Positions 23,016-23,270 of a stretch of 23,270 nucleotides of DNA are shown here, piece by piece. The notes below the pieces were generated by a model, which was given only the letters and a program-made list of their open reading frames with translations, was not told the origin of the DNA and did no database searches. Made by a program: the position numbers and the translations under genes. The DNA lies in the IMG/VR virus record IMGVR_UViG_3300029259_000234, positions 1 through 23,270 of that record. One strand, given 5' to 3'. How positions within the stretch are numbered: the first letter of the stretch is position 1; every line of letters begins with the position of its first letter. Source of the DNA: a virus.

Positions 23016-23270
23016 TCATAACGCTTTCACTAATCGAATTACCGTAACTTTGTGTACTCCGTAAATTTCTATTAGCTTTATGTAATACTCCATAATATCA
23101 ATTTCGTCGCTTTCGTAAAGTTGTTCATCACGTATACAGAAAATAACATTGTCCGCAGGTGGCTTGTCTCTAACAGTTAAATATAAGTTTATGTCTGTTA
23201 TTGTTTTGCCTTGTGGAGCATCTCTAATAACAGCACCCGACTTCTCTTGTATATAGGCTGAGTTCTCACC
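23016..23270 (-). CDS. C-terminal part of an unrecognised late protein (partial)
   Basis: The last 84 residues of a frame that enters from beyond the window, ending in TGA 33 bases before the DUF4376-like gene. The visible part (ENSAYIQEKSGAVIRDAPQG, then KTITDINLYLTVRDKPPADN, and a tail VHKVTVIRLVKAL) has an alternating hydrophobic/polar pattern like a beta-rich fold. Position before a DUF4376-like gene suggests the tip of a tail fibre or spike, but I recognise no family. Confidence 0.7.
   Translation of the reverse strand, partial: GENSAYIQEKSGAVIRDAPQGKTITDINLYLTVRDKPPADNVIFCIRDEQLYESDEIDIMEYYIKLIEIYGVHKVTVIRLVKAL

Overview
The window is part of a T7-like podovirus genome (Autographiviridae type). 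Every convincing gene lies on the minus strand, so transcription runs from high to low coordinates. The hallmarks are a single-subunit T7-type RNA polymerase, a fused primase-helicase, a family A DNA polymerase with a proofreading exonuclease domain, and the late order internal core proteins, small terminase, large terminase, genome end. Composition is AT-rich, and genes are tightly packed with short gaps or ATGA-type overlaps. The host cannot be fixed from the sequence; an aquatic Gram-negative bacterium is a guess from the gene style. There is no integrase, tRNA, CRISPR array or insertion sequence.

Read in the direction of transcription, the right part (23270 to 11382) is the end of the late region. 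It holds the C-terminus of an unrecognised protein (perhaps a tail fibre), a DUF4376-like protein, a one-helix membrane protein, a holin-like membrane protein and a cupin-like protein. Then come three internal virion (ejection) proteins in the order of T7 gp14, gp15 and gp16, and the small and large terminase subunits. The gp15-position protein carries a C-terminal lysozyme-like (GH24-type) domain, whereas T7 places its muralytic domain in gp16.

The 828-bp stretch 10554-11381 has no gene. It lies between the terminase gene and the first early gene, which is where the two physical ends of a T7-like genome would meet. It holds a 12-bp tandem repeat, 14- and 15-bp dispersed repeats, a hairpin with a run of eight G, candidate host-type promoters, and one of two exact copies of a 17-bp motif that looks like the phage RNA polymerase promoter. 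The record is therefore probably from a circularised or concatemeric assembly with one copy of the terminal repeat.

The left part (10553 to 1) is the early and replication region. It begins with about eleven very small genes (20-103 codons) of unknown function, several too short for ordinary gene callers. Then follow thyX (flavin-dependent thymidylate synthase), a 39-codon membrane peptide, the RNA polymerase, the second copy of the promoter-like motif, primase-helicase, a small protein with a Rha-like N-terminus, DNA polymerase, and the start of a probable single-strand DNA-binding protein. The early micro-genes probably take over the host; ThyX supplies dTMP; the RNA polymerase then transcribes replication and late genes.
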